A stretch of 64,000 nt of DNA, from assembly GCA_045539515.1 (NCBI GenBank), contig JAZQFN010000083.1:25142-89141 (forward strand). Reading direction: 5' to 3'. The DNA is from RGIG8748 sp045539515. GTDB lineage: Bacteria; Bacillota; Clostridia; UMGS1810. A model generated the notes under the pieces. It saw nothing but the letters and a program-made list of their open reading frames with translations. It was not told the DNA's origin and searched no databases. This document shows, one piece after another, positions 1 to 8,533 of the stretch; positions within the stretch are counted from its first letter, which is position 1; the number at the start of each line of letters is the position of its first letter. Both the position numbers and the translations under genes were made by a program.

Positions 1-1
1 G

Positions 2-196
2 GCTATTACCATAGTTACATCAATTGCCATACAGGCGTTTATAATTATAGCAGGTGTTACAAAGCTTATTCCTCTTACAGGTATTACTCTGCCTTTTGTC
101 AGCGCAGGAGGAAGTTCTATGGTAATAAGCTTTGCTATGATTGGCATACTTACGGCAATTTCACATAACAAAGAAAAATCTGCCTTCAGCAGTTGA
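2..196 (+). CDS. FtsW/RodA/SpoVE family protein, C-terminal fragment
   Basis: Only the last 64 codons are inside the window. The residues include LTGITLPFVSAGGSSM, which matches the conserved last periplasmic loop and transmembrane segment of SEDS-family peptidoglycan glycosyltransferases (FtsW, RodA, SpoVE). These multi-pass membrane proteins polymerise lipid II during division, elongation or sporulation. The frame is open from base 2 and ends at TGA 194-196. The tail after the last membrane helix is short and ends with a lysine/serine-rich stretch. Which of the three paralogues this is cannot be decided from the C-terminus. The promoter of the next gene begins at the stop codon. Confidence 0.85.
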   Translation, partial: AITIVTSIAIQAFIIIAGVTKLIPLTGITLPFVSAGGSSMVISFAMIGILTAISHNKEKSAFSS

Positions 197-239
197 CAAA
201 ATGTGCAATATGTGGTAATCTAATGTCAAACATTAGATT
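193..239 (+). promoter_or_regulatory. Promoter with palindromic operator over the -10 box
   Basis: TTGACA (193-198) is followed after 17 bases by TAATCT (216-221). Over the -10 lies a perfect inverted repeat: arm AATCTAATGT at 217-226, spacer CAA, arm ACATTAGATT at 230-239. The ribosome binding site GGAGAGG follows directly. A closely related palindrome overlaps the -10 of the second acyl-CoA synthetase gene at 43836-43858. The position over the -10 suggests repression. The TetR-family gene at 2058 is the nearest candidate repressor (inference). Confidence 0.7.
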
Positions 240-250
240 GGAGAGGCGAT

Positions 251-1954
251 ATGGATAAAAATAAATTCAGAGAAGTACCCCTGTTTGATACTGTAAAGGA
301 TGTTGTGTTAAACTCAGCAAAGGTTTACGGTGATAAAGAGGCATTTTGCATTAAGGTTGGCTCGGTTAAAAGCAAAGAGTATATCAGTAAGTCATTTAAC
401 GACCTCGTAGCTGATATTAATGCTTTTGGTACTGCGCTCTTTTCTCTTGGACTTAAAGGAGCCAGAGTTGCAGTTGCCGGAAGAAACAGTTATTTCTGGA
501 TAGTGAGCTATCTTGCGAACCTTTTTGGCGGTAACGTGGCAGTTCCTCTGGATAAGGAGCTTCAGGTCAGTGAGCTTGAAGATTCTCTGGTAAGGAGCGA
601 AGCGGTGGCATTTTGCTACGATTCCAAATATCAGGATAAAATTGACGAAATTAAAGCTAATGGTAAAACATCCGTTGCCAATTGGATTTCCACAGAAAAT
701 GAGGAACTTACCTTTGAGTGTATGCTTCAAAAGGGCAGAGAGCTTCTTGAGGGCGGAGATACGTCATTTACAGATGCACAGCCCGACCCGGATGCTATGT
801 CCATACTTCTTTTTACTTCGGGTACTACCGATAAGTCCAAGGCAGTAATGCTCTGTCAGCGCGGTATCGCCTGCAACATTCACGATATGCAGATGGTAGA
901 GGATATCCGCTCTACAGATACCAATACAGCATTTTTACCTTTCCATCATATTTTCGGTTCCGTTGGTATGCTGGTTATGGTTTCCTGCGGTGTAAGAACT
1001 ACCTTTCCGGACGGATTAAGATATATAAAACAGAATCTTAGCGAATATGGCGTTTCGCTGTTTGTTGGTGTTCCTGTTCTTCTTGACGGTATGAAGGCAG
1101 TTGTGGAAAGAGAAGTAAAAAAGCAAGGAAAGACTAAACTTATTTCCATAATGAGAAAGGTTACCCGCTTTTTAAGAAAAATAAAGATAGATGTCCGCCG
1201 CAAAATATTTAAGCAGATTATAAATGCTCTGGGCGGAAAAATGCGTCTTATTATTTCCGGCGGTGCGCCTCTTGACCCTGCTACGGGTGAATTCTTTATG
1301 GATATTGGTATAGACCTTGTTCAGGGTTACGGTCTTACGGAAACATCTCCTGTAATTTCTGCCGAAAATGAAAGATATATACGCAGAGGTTCTGTAGGTA
1401 TACCAATGAGAAGCCTTGAAGTTAAGATAGACAATAAGGATGCCGACGGCTTTGGCGAAATCAAGGTAAAAGGCCCCACCGTTATGCTTGGTTACTACAA
1501 AAACCCGGAAGCTACAGATGCAGTTCTTCAGGACGGCTGGTTCAATACCGGTGACCTGGGTTATATAGACGATGACGGTTTTCTCTTTATTACCGGAAGA
1601 AAGAAGGATATGATTGTTCTTAAAAACGGTAAGAAGATATTCCCCGAAGAGGTGGAAACCCTTGTTAACCGCATAGAAGGCGTAAGCGAGTGTATTGTAT
1701 ACGGATTCAGTGAAGACGGCGGCATAAGCTACGATAAAATCCTTTGTAAGGCTGTTTATGATGCCGCAGAATTTAAGGATAAGACTTCTGCGGAAATTCA
1801 CGACATTATATGGCAGCAAATCAAGGAAATCAACAAGACCCTTCCGATGTACAAATATATTAAAGGGCTTACTGTTACCGATGTTCCTCTTATAAAGACT
1901 ACAACAAATAAGGTTAAGAGAAACGAAGAAATACGCCTTATTAACAACAAATAA
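251..1954 (+). CDS. Long-chain acyl-CoA synthetase (AMP-binding family)
   Basis: A 567-residue ANL-superfamily adenylating enzyme, expected to activate a fatty acid as acyl-AMP and transfer it to CoA in the cytoplasm. Visible landmarks are the P-loop LLFTSGTTDKSKAVML near residue 190, the A5-type motif QGYGLTETSPV, the WFNTGDLGYID motif, the hinge GRKKDMIVLKNGKKIFPEE, and a C-terminal lysine region TTTNKVKRNEEI. The P-loop has Asp and Ala where the usual form has Gly and Gly (TSGTTG..KGV), so it departs slightly from consensus. The start is an ATG with GGAGAGG just upstream. The gene is transcribed alone and ends at a terminator. It sits beside a TetR regulator, and a second synthetase (42122-43816) shares its operator, which suggests joint control of fatty-acid activation. 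Confidence 0.9.
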   Translation: MDKNKFREVPLFDTVKDVVLNSAKVYGDKEAFCIKVGSVKSKEYISKSFNDLVADINAFGTALFSLGLKGARVAVAGRNSYFWIVSYLANLFGGNVAVPLDKELQVSELEDSLVRSEAVAFCYDSKYQDKIDEIKANGKTSVANWISTENEELTFECMLQKGRELLEGGDTSFTDAQPDPDAMSILLFTSGTTDKSKAVMLCQRGIACNIHDMQMVEDIRSTDTNTAFLPFHHIFGSVGMLVMVSCGVRTTFPDGLRYIKQNLSEYGVSLFVGVPVLLDGMKAVVEREVKKQGKTKLISIMRKVTRFLRKIKIDVRRKIFKQIINALGGKMRLIISGGAPLDPATGEFFMDIGIDLVQGYGLTETSPVISAENERYIRRGSVGIPMRSLEVKIDNKDADGFGEIKVKGPTVMLGYYKNPEATDAVLQDGWFNTGDLGYIDDDGFLFITGRKKDMIVLKNGKKIFPEEVETLVNRIEGVSECIVYGFSEDGGISYDKILCKAVYDAAEFKDKTSAEIHDIIWQQIKEINKTLPMYKYIKGLTVTDVPLIKTTTNKVKRNEEIRLINNK

Positions 1955-1960
1955 TTTTTT

Positions 1961-1995
1961 GGAGATATAAAAGTAAAATTTTATATCTCCTTTTA
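1961..1995 (+). terminator. Intrinsic terminator
   Basis: Twelve-base arms at 1961-1972 (GGAGATATAAAA) and 1979-1990 pair perfectly around a 6-base loop. A T-rich stretch follows. It ends the acyl-CoA synthetase transcript. Confidence 0.85.
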
Positions 1996-2057
1996 TTTAC
2001 TTTTGTATGCTGTTGTTGTAAAATGATAGTATCACAAATGTTCTGGAGTGAATACCA

Positions 2058-2639
2058 ATGAAGAAAACAGGAAAAAACACAAAAGGTAAAATCGTATCTG
2101 CCGCATGGAAGCTTTTTTATGAGTATGGCTACGATGAAACAACTGTTGAAGATATAATATATGAATCGGGAACGTCAAAAGGCTCTTTTTATCATTATTT
2201 TGAAGGTAAGGACTCCCTTTTGGGTACGCTTTCTTTCCTTTTTGATGAAAAGTATGAAGAGTTAAAACCCCGTATTACCGAGGATATGAATTCTGTTGAT
2301 GTACTTATATTTCTAAATCGTGAGCTTTTTGCTATGATAGAAAATTCCATTGCCATAAACCTCTTATCCGGACTGTTGTCTACACAGCTTGTAACCAAAG
2401 GAGAAAAGCACCTTCTTGACAGAAATCGTGTGTATTACAAGCTTTTGAGGCAGATTGTTACCCAAGGACAGCAAAAAGGGGAGATACGAAGCGACCTCTC
2501 TGTAGGTGAGGTTGTAAAGATGTATGCAATGGCAGAACGTTCCCTTATGTATGACTGGTGCCTTTGTAATGGAGAATACTCTCTTTCCAGCTACGCCCGC
2601 AATGCAATGCCTATATTTTTGTCGGGGATTCGTATATAA
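2058..2639 (+). CDS. TetR/AcrR-family transcriptional regulator
   Basis: A 193-residue regulator. Residues 8-55 form a typical TetR helix-turn-helix: KGKIVSAAWKLFYEYGYDET, then a recognition helix ending in SKGSFYHYFEGK, the family signature. The remaining 140 residues are helical and would form the ligand-binding and dimerisation domain. TetR proteins usually repress nearby genes until a small ligand binds. The start follows TGGAG 10 bases upstream. It lies directly downstream of the acyl-CoA synthetase gene, so a fatty-acyl ligand (FadR-like role) is a reasonable inference, and the palindromes at 217-239 and 43836-43858 are its candidate sites. The ligand itself cannot be read from sequence. 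Confidence 0.88.
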   Translation: MKKTGKNTKGKIVSAAWKLFYEYGYDETTVEDIIYESGTSKGSFYHYFEGKDSLLGTLSFLFDEKYEELKPRITEDMNSVDVLIFLNRELFAMIENSIAINLLSGLLSTQLVTKGEKHLLDRNRVYYKLLRQIVTQGQQKGEIRSDLSVGEVVKMYAMAERSLMYDWCLCNGEYSLSSYARNAMPIFLSGIRI

Positions 2640-2680
2640 AACCGTACGTTTTAAAAATTCAGTAGCAGAGCAAACTTAAC

Positions 2681-2740
2681 AAAATCAATATAGACCGAAG
2701 TACAGAATACAGTCTATACTTCGTTCTGTATTGATTTTTG
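2681..2740 (+). terminator. Long imperfect-stem terminator
   Basis: About 26 bases (2681-2706) pair with 2713-2738 with three mismatches and a 6-base loop. A T-run ends the stem. It terminates the TetR gene. The 3' arm also contains the -35 box of the next promoter: TTGATT 2731-2736, 17 bases, TACAAT 2754-2759. Confidence 0.75.
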
Positions 2741-2814
2741 TATTTATTTGTGTTACAATGGCAAATGTACATATTTGAATGAATGTAAAAATAAAGAAAA
2801 GGAGATTAGAAAAT

Positions 2815-4350
2815 ATGGATATTTTTGCATTTGTGTTATACTTTGTAGCCATGGTTGCTATAGGTATATACTTTTTCTTTAAATCCAAGGCTGTCAGCGA
2901 AAAAGACTACTTCCTTGGTGGCAGAGCAATGGGCCCCTGGGTTACTGCAATGAGTGCTCAGGCATCCGATATGAGCGCATGGCTTCTTATGGGACTTCCC
3001 GGAAGTATTCTTGCATTCGGATTTGGTCAGGCATGGATTGGTATCGGTCTTGCAATCGGTACTGCGGCTAACTGGATTCTTGTTGCCAAAAGACTTCGTA
3101 AGTTCTCCAAGGCAGCCGGCGATTCAATTACATTGCCTCAGTATCTTTCAAACCGATTTGCATCAAAGAGCCATACTGTAAGTATTATTTGTGCAGTGGT
3201 GTTCCTGGTATGCTTTACCATCTACGTTGCATCTGCTTTTGTTGCCGGTACAGATGTATTTACAACACTTGTACCCAGCCTCTCAAGAACCAAGGCCATG
3301 CTTATATTTGCGGCTATCGTGGTTGTTTATACCTTCCTTGGTGGTTTTAATGCAGTTTGCTGGACAGATTTCTTCCAGGGCTTACTTATGCTTGCGGCAC
3401 TTCTCATAGTTCCCATCACAATTGCTCTTGGTGACAATCTTGATATATCTGCATTGGATACTGTATACAAGAGCAAAAGTGGCGAAGAGTTTAAGTTTGT
3501 TGCCAATTTCTTTAATGCAAGCTGGCAAGATATTCTTTCCGGTATGGGCTGGGGTCTTGGCTATTTTGGTATGCCCCATATTATTGTAAGATTTATGGCA
3601 ATTGAAAAGCCTTCAATGGTAAAAAAGAGTGCAACTGTTGCAATTATCTGGGTTGTGCTTTCCCTTGCAGCTACCATTGTTATTGCATACCTTGGCAGAA
3701 TGTTTGTTTATGACAACGGTGTGGACCTTTCCAAGGATCTTCTCTGGAACGGTCAGCAGTCTTTGGTATTTGTAAAGCTTGCAAAATATGTATTCCCCGG
3801 ATTCATAGCCGGACTACTTCTTGCGGCAATTATTGCAGCATCTATGTCAACTGCGGATTCTCAGCTTCTCGTTGCGGCATCTTCCTTTACAAGTGACCTT
3901 TATAAGCCCCTTGTCAGAAAGCAGGCTTCTAACAAAGAAATCCTTTGGGTTAGCCGTATAGTTGTTATAGCAATAGCGGTTATTGCTTACTTTATTGCAA
4001 GTAGTAAGGGCAAAGCAGCTCAGGCTATTATGGATCTTGTGTCCAATGCATGGGGTATCTTTGGTGCGGCATTTGGTCCTGCAGTTCTTCTCTCCCTCTT
4101 CTGGAAGAGATTTACCTACAAGGGTGCTGTTGCAGGAATTCTGGTAGGTGCAATAGTAGATATGCTTTGGCTCTGGCTTCCTGTATCGGGTGATCAGACA
4201 CTTACTGCAATTACCGGTATTTATGAAATCATCCCCGGATTTATAATTGGTGCTCTTGCGGCAATTATTGTAACACTTATAGATAAACAGCCTTCCGAGG
4301 AAGTTCTTGCAATCTACGCAAAGGGTACAGACAATTCAATAGACGACTAA
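2815..4350 (+). CDS. putP: Sodium/proline symporter (SSS family, PutP-like)
   Basis: A polytopic membrane protein of 511 residues with about 13 hydrophobic segments, the expected size and topology for the sodium:solute symporter family. Early motifs SEKDYFLGGRAMGPWVTAMSAQ and the segment SAQASDMSAWLLMGLPG match PutP, which imports L-proline with Na+. The segment ASMSTADSQLLVAASSF matches the conserved Na+-binding TM8 region. The start at 2815 is preferred over an upstream ATG at 2779 because AAAGGAG lies 9-10 bases before it and the protein then begins at the first membrane helix. It is a single-gene unit between two terminators. Proline is the likely substrate, but other SSS substrates cannot be excluded. 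Confidence 0.9.
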   Translation: MDIFAFVLYFVAMVAIGIYFFFKSKAVSEKDYFLGGRAMGPWVTAMSAQASDMSAWLLMGLPGSILAFGFGQAWIGIGLAIGTAANWILVAKRLRKFSKAAGDSITLPQYLSNRFASKSHTVSIICAVVFLVCFTIYVASAFVAGTDVFTTLVPSLSRTKAMLIFAAIVVVYTFLGGFNAVCWTDFFQGLLMLAALLIVPITIALGDNLDISALDTVYKSKSGEEFKFVANFFNASWQDILSGMGWGLGYFGMPHIIVRFMAIEKPSMVKKSATVAIIWVVLSLAATIVIAYLGRMFVYDNGVDLSKDLLWNGQQSLVFVKLAKYVFPGFIAGLLLAAIIAASMSTADSQLLVAASSFTSDLYKPLVRKQASNKEILWVSRIVVIAIAVIAYFIASSKGKAAQAIMDLVSNAWGIFGAAFGPAVLLSLFWKRFTYKGAVAGILVGAIVDMLWLWLPVSGDQTLTAITGIYEIIPGFIIGALAAIIVTLIDKQPSEEVLAIYAKGTDNSIDD

Positions 4351-4366
4351 TATTATAATCGTATTC

Positions 4367-4400
4367 AAAACAGCAGAACCAAAGATTCTGCTGTTTTGTT
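4367..4400 (+). terminator. Intrinsic terminator
   Basis: Arms AAAACAGCAGAA (4367-4378) and its complement (4386-4397) flank a 7-base loop and run into T residues. It ends putP. Confidence 0.85.
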
Positions 4401-4416
4401 ATCTGATGTAACAATA

Positions 4417-4445
4417 TTGACATTTGTCAAAAAATATGTTATTTT
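4417..4445 (+). promoter_or_regulatory. Promoter of the YitT gene
   Basis: TTGACA at 4417-4422 and TATTTT at 4440-4445 with 17-base spacing, about 40 bases before the YitT start. Confidence 0.6.
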
Positions 4446-4484
4446 AAACTGTGTTTATTTTGGAATTATGAGGTGAAATGCTCA

Positions 4485-5381
4485 ATGTCAAATACTTCGG
4501 CAATAAATAATTCTGCAAACAAAGAAACGCGCACAATGAAAAGCAAATTGCTTATTTACTTTTTAAGAACTCTTGGTGCAGCTCTTGCGGCGTTTGCCAT
4601 AAGTGTGTTTTTTACTCCCAATAAAATCGTAAACGGCGGTGTTTCCGGTGTAGCAACCATGATTTACTACGCTACAGAGGGTAAAGTATCTACCGGTGCC
4701 GGCTTTGCAATTATCAATTTTTCTCTTTTGCTTATCGGTCTTAAGATACTGGGTAAAGACTTTGTGCTGCGTACGGTATATGTTTCGGGTATTCTTTCGG
4801 TATTTGTGGAGTTGTTTGCATACATACCGACAGTTAAGGTAGACCCCATATTGGCTGCACTTTTTGGAGCGGTTATCTACGGCATTGGCCTGGGTATTGC
4901 TTTTGCTACCGGTGCTTCCAGCGGCGGAACCGATATACTTGGCAGGATTTTTCAGTGGAAATTCCCCAATATGCCAATAGGAAAGCTGCTTCTCATTGTA
5001 GACGGACTCATTATTGCGGCTTCTCTTGTTTTGTTCAAAGAATTCAATCTTACCCTTTACGGTGTAGTTGCTCTTGCAGTTTCCACCACTGCAATAGATT
5101 GGATTATAGCCAAGCTTAATTTCTCGCGTATTGCTTTTGTCATTACCGACAGAGGTGATGAAATAGCCGAGAAGCTTGTAACCACATCTCCCAGAGGAGT
5201 TACTCTTATAGATGTAGAGGGCGCTTATTCCCATGGCGAAAAGAAAATGCTTTTCTGCGCTCTTAAAGACAGCGAAGTTGAAGCTTTTCAGCGAAAGATT
5301 CTGGAGATTGATGAAACGGCATTTGTTGTGTTCTCGGAATCCCAGAAGATTGTAGGTAACGGATTCTATCTTTACAAATAA
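4485..5381 (+). CDS. YitT family membrane protein (DUF161/DUF2179)
   Basis: A 298-residue protein with about five or six membrane helices at the N-terminus (DUF161) and a C-terminal soluble DUF2179 domain (about residues 210-295). Family hallmarks seen are FFTPNKIVNGGVSGVATM, ATGASSGGTDILGRI and, in DUF2179, TSPRGVTLIDVEGAYSHGEK. Members occur in one or more copies in Firmicutes; their transport or sensing role is not established. The ATG at 4485 is chosen because AGGTG lies 9 bases upstream; a GTG at 4473 would put the start inside that site. The gene is monocistronic and converges on the response regulator at 5427. Confidence 0.88.
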   Translation: MSNTSAINNSANKETRTMKSKLLIYFLRTLGAALAAFAISVFFTPNKIVNGGVSGVATMIYYATEGKVSTGAGFAIINFSLLLIGLKILGKDFVLRTVYVSGILSVFVELFAYIPTVKVDPILAALFGAVIYGIGLGIAFATGASSGGTDILGRIFQWKFPNMPIGKLLLIVDGLIIAASLVLFKEFNLTLYGVVALAVSTTAIDWIIAKLNFSRIAFVITDRGDEIAEKLVTTSPRGVTLIDVEGAYSHGEKKMLFCALKDSEVEAFQRKILEIDETAFVVFSESQKIVGNGFYLYK

Positions 5382-5386
5382 AAAAC

Positions 5387-5425
5387 GGGCTGTAAAAATT
5401 CGTTTGAATTTTTACAGCCCTTATT
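5387..5425. terminator. Bidirectional terminator between convergent genes
   Basis: Fifteen-base arms at 5387-5401 (GGGCTGTAAAAATTC) and 5406-5420 pair perfectly around a 4-base loop. A-rich sequence lies on one side and T-rich on the other, so it can serve both the YitT gene and the response regulator gene. Confidence 0.85.
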
Positions 5426-5426
5426 T

Positions 5427-6974
5427 TTACATATCTTTCTTTCTCACATGGCTTTTTTTGTACTCTACAGGGGTGCAACCGACACTTTTTTTAAATGCAA
5501 CAAAGAAATAGTTGTAATTTTTAAAGCCTACTTCTGAATATAAATATTTTATATTAACATCGTTTTCCAGAAGCTCTTTAGCTTTATCTATGCGGAATCT
5601 GCTTAAATAACTTGAAAGTTTTTCACCGGTTTCATCTTTAAATATTTTGCTTAAATGCTGCTCTGTAATACCCATTGTTTCCGCTATTGCCTTAAGGCTT
5701 ATATCCTCCTTGTAGTTGTCTGCAATAAAGGTACGTACAAACCTTGCATAGGTGGAGTGACGGCTGGGTCTGGTGTGCTCCATATGTATGCGTATAATGT
5801 TGTGGAAAAGATTCTTGCTCCATTCCAGTATAAGTGCCGGGTCGGCATCGTCTTCGAATGATGCTGTCTGGAATATACTCTCGTCTGCACCGGAGAGGTC
5901 AATGTTAAGCTCGGAGCAGAGTCTGTTAGCAATACTCATAAGCTCACCGGCAAGGAGTTGTACCGAAAGCCCTATGTGAATTCTTTCGGCAAATATAGCA
6001 TCAAGACATCTGTCTATGCTGTCGTAGTCAAGAGTTTGTATGGCGGACAGAAGTTTCTTTTCCTCATCAAGAGAAATAGAGGAGAGCTTGGGAATGTCAA
6101 AGCGCGCCTTTCTTTCTGCAATGGGGGTATCCTCGAGCATTTCCAATGCGTCGGAATGACACTTTGTCAGGCTTACATCCTCCGATGAGAGAGAACTTAT
6201 TCCCCAGGAAAGGCTTAAGTTAAAAAACTTTTTTACAAGAAAGTTGATTCTGCGTACATATGTATTTATGGAATTCATTATTGCTGTTTCCGGCATGGAC
6301 GGGTCAAAATCCATACATATAATTATGTTTCCTGAATTGTCCGGAAATATTACCGGTAACGGGTCACGTATTACCTGAACAGCAGTAGTTATAATATTCT
6401 GAATCAGAATGTTAAGATCATCCGGCGAGTGTATTTGCTTGAGAAGTTGATAGTTAAAAACCCTCACTGCTATAATAAGCATGTTTTTAAGACCCGGATC
6501 TTCGCTTTGGCGTGTAAGCACGTTGATGATCTGCTTTCTTTTTGCCACATATTCATCTGCGTTTTCAAAAATACTCAGAGTGTGCAGTGCATGAATCCTG
6601 TTTTCGCTTTCTTTGAAACGTTTGAGGATATCTTTAAGCATAGCGGGGTTAAGACGGTTGCGAACAACATAGTCAAAAACCTCCAGTTCGTAGGAACTCT
6701 TCACATAAGAGAAGTCAGTATGGTCACTTACCACAATAATCCTCACATAAGGACAGTGAGTGCGTACATATCGTATGAGATCAATGCCCTCTGCATCGGG
6801 GAATGACAAGTCTGTAAACAAAAGGTCAACTTCCTCATTGGAAATAAAGGACATCGCCTCTGATGCGGTTTTTGCAATGCATACCACGTTGAAACCCTCT
6901 TGGTTCCAGTCGAGGCTGTATTTGGATTTTCCCGTAGTATAGTATGCAGAATCTGCAATGACAACCTGATACAT
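5427..6974 (-). CDS. YesN-like response regulator with AraC DNA-binding domain and atypical receiver
   Basis: A 515-residue two-component response regulator with an N-terminal receiver (about 1-120), a long helical middle region (about 130-395) and a C-terminal AraC-type double helix-turn-helix (about 410-510: DNYKEDISLKAIAETMGI..., then KELLENDVNIKYLYSEVGFK and YFFVAFKKSVGCTPVEYKK). YesN-type regulators normally pair with a YesM sensor and switch on LplB/YtcP sugar transporters, which here start 0.5 kb away on the other strand. The phosphoacceptor Asp55 is kept (TDLSFPDAEG). The second acidic residue after beta-1 is Ser (IADS instead of V-D-D) and the conserved Lys of beta-5 is Arg105 (DYVVRNR), so signalling may be altered. 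No histidine kinase gene is near. A fair promoter, TTGTAT-17-TAGAAT, lies just upstream on the minus strand. Confidence 0.9.
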   Translation of the reverse strand: MYQVVIADSAYYTTGKSKYSLDWNQEGFNVVCIAKTASEAMSFISNEEVDLLFTDLSFPDAEGIDLIRYVRTHCPYVRIIVVSDHTDFSYVKSSYELEVFDYVVRNRLNPAMLKDILKRFKESENRIHALHTLSIFENADEYVAKRKQIINVLTRQSEDPGLKNMLIIAVRVFNYQLLKQIHSPDDLNILIQNIITTAVQVIRDPLPVIFPDNSGNIIICMDFDPSMPETAIMNSINTYVRRINFLVKKFFNLSLSWGISSLSSEDVSLTKCHSDALEMLEDTPIAERKARFDIPKLSSISLDEEKKLLSAIQTLDYDSIDRCLDAIFAERIHIGLSVQLLAGELMSIANRLCSELNIDLSGADESIFQTASFEDDADPALILEWSKNLFHNIIRIHMEHTRPSRHSTYARFVRTFIADNYKEDISLKAIAETMGITEQHLSKIFKDETGEKLSSYLSRFRIDKAKELLENDVNIKYLYSEVGFKNYNYFFVAFKKSVGCTPVEYKKSHVRKKDM

Positions 6975-7054
6975 TGTAACTGTCCTTTCAGATAATAATT
7001 AGTATGAAATCATTCTAACACATCTTCGAAGTAAATACAATAGTTTTGACGAAA

Positions 7055-7122
7055 AAAATATTAAAAAATTGAAGTATTCTCTTAAAAAATCAAAACATTA
7101 TAGTGTGAAACTGTGATATAAT
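7055..7122 (+). promoter_or_regulatory. Upstream copy of duplicated promoter
   Basis: About 45 bases from 7055 are repeated with a single mismatch from 7307 (offset exactly 252). In both copies an extended -10, TGnTATAAT, follows at the same distance; here TATAAT is 7117-7122. It points toward the permease operon. The repeated upstream block is a candidate binding site for the YesN-like or AraC-like regulator. Confidence 0.6.
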
Positions 7123-7306
7123 GATTTTTGCACGTTTGAATTTGGTGTCATTTTGTGCATTTTTAAGGCAAAATTTGTTTTGAAATTGTTAATATTTTAT
7201 TTTTTTGTTGCAAAACCAACTAAAAACGAAGTGAATTTTTGGGGATTTTGATATCCGGATAATAAAATGCTCTAAAATCGGTACATAATTTTTTGTAAAA
7301 ATTCAC

Positions 7307-7374
7307 AAAATATTAAAAAATTGAAGTATTCTCTTAAAAAAACAAAACATTTTACTTAAAAAGTGTGCTATAAT
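7307..7374 (+). promoter_or_regulatory. Downstream copy of duplicated promoter, for the permease operon
   Basis: Second copy of the block at 7055, including the core TTGAAGTATTCTCTTAAAAA, with TATAAT at 7369-7374 preceded by TGC (extended -10). No good -35 hexamer is visible in either copy, as expected for an activator-dependent promoter. Transcription would start near 7381, giving a leader of about 160 bases. Confidence 0.65.
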
Positions 7375-7380
7375 GTTTAA

Positions 7381-7530
7381 AACTGAATAATTATCGCGTG
7401 AGCGAGGATGGTTATATCCACCAAAAAGGATATTTTTAATGCAGGAACGTAAAGAGGAAACGTTTTTTGCAGTGGGGTGGGCGGTTGTCTTCCCTGGGGC
7501 AGTAATCCCCAAAGTTTATAGTAGTAAAAC
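7381..7530 (+). other. Structured 5' leader of the permease operon, class unknown
   Basis: This untranslated stretch can fold into several local hairpins: TCGC-GTGA-GCGA with a GNRA tetraloop (near 7393-7404), a nested TGCA / AACGT...ACGTT / TGCA stem (about 7440-7470), and GGGG...CCCC (near 7496-7510). It does not match any riboswitch consensus I can recall. It may be a regulatory leader or simply a structured 5' UTR. Confidence 0.35.
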
Positions 7531-7545
7531 GGAAGGATGAGAAAT

Positions 7546-8505
7546 TTGACGAATCAAATCAGCACAACACTCAAAAAGAAAAGTGCCTGGCAGGATTTCC
7601 TTGTTGAAGTAAGGAAGAACTGGGTGCTTATGCTCATGGTATTGCCCATGATGCTCTACACATTTATTTTTTCGTACATACCTATGGGCGGTATTATTAT
7701 CGCATTCAAGAAGTACACCTATGCGGGCGTTTTTGCCAGTGAATGGATAGGCTTCGAAAACTTCGAACTCTTCGTTGAATCCGGTAAGATGCTTTCTCTT
7801 ACCAGAAACACCTTGGCTTACAACATCGTGTTTATTATTGTAGGTGTTGTTACCAGAATAGCCTTTGCTATTATGATTACAGAAATGTGGACAAAGTACT
7901 ATAAGAGAACACTTCAGTCCATAATGATGCTTCCCCACTTCCTCTCATGGGTTGTTATCGGTGGTCTTGCATACAACATGCTCAACTACGAGTATGGTAC
8001 AATCAACAATATCCTTGACACAATGTTTAATATGGAACGTATTAACGTTTATACAAATACTTCTATCTGGCCCGGTATCTTTACATTCCTCAGCGTATGG
8101 CATGGTACAGGTTACGGTATGGTATTCTACCTGTCGGCTATTATCGGTATTAACCCCGAGCTCTATGAAGCAGCTTACCTTGACGGTGCAGGTCTTATGC
8201 AGAGAATCTTCAAGATTACAATTCCTCTCATCATGCCCACAACCATCATTATGCTTCTCTTAAGCCTTGGTGGTATCTTAAAGGGTAATATGGATATGTT
8301 CTATCAGGTTATCAGAGATAACTCTTTCCTCTACGATGCAACAGACGTTATCGACACATACGTGTTCCGTTCGCTTACCACAGCAGGTTCCGACCTTGGT
8401 GTTACAGCTGCAACCGGCTTGTATCAGCAGGTTATCGGATGTGTATTGGTACTTACAGTTAACGGTATCGTAAGACACGTTGATGAAGAAAGCGCATTGT
8501 TCTAA
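7546..8505 (+). CDS. ABC transporter permease, LplB family (oligosaccharide uptake)
   Basis: An inner-membrane permease of about 319 residues with six predicted helices and the binding-protein-dependent EAA loop (EAAYLDGAGLMQRIFKITIPL). It matches the LplB/YteP group of carbohydrate-uptake-1 permeases, which with a YtcP-type partner import oligosaccharides such as unsaturated uronide products. AAGGA (7533-7537) lies 8 bases before TTG 7546, whereas the upstream ATG 7537 overlaps that site, so the TTG start is preferred; the alternative adds three residues. It forms an operon with the next permease (28-base gap). No solute-binding protein and no ATPase gene are adjacent. A shared MsmX-type ATPase elsewhere is usual for this family; the missing binding protein is less usual. 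Confidence 0.88.
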   Translation: MTNQISTTLKKKSAWQDFLVEVRKNWVLMLMVLPMMLYTFIFSYIPMGGIIIAFKKYTYAGVFASEWIGFENFELFVESGKMLSLTRNTLAYNIVFIIVGVVTRIAFAIMITEMWTKYYKRTLQSIMMLPHFLSWVVIGGLAYNMLNYEYGTINNILDTMFNMERINVYTNTSIWPGIFTFLSVWHGTGYGMVFYLSAIIGINPELYEAAYLDGAGLMQRIFKITIPLIMPTTIIMLLLSLGGILKGNMDMFYQVIRDNSFLYDATDVIDTYVFRSLTTAGSDLGVTAATGLYQQVIGCVLVLTVNGIVRHVDEESALF

Positions 8506-8533
8506 AATAATACAGAAAGGAAAGTGAATCTCA

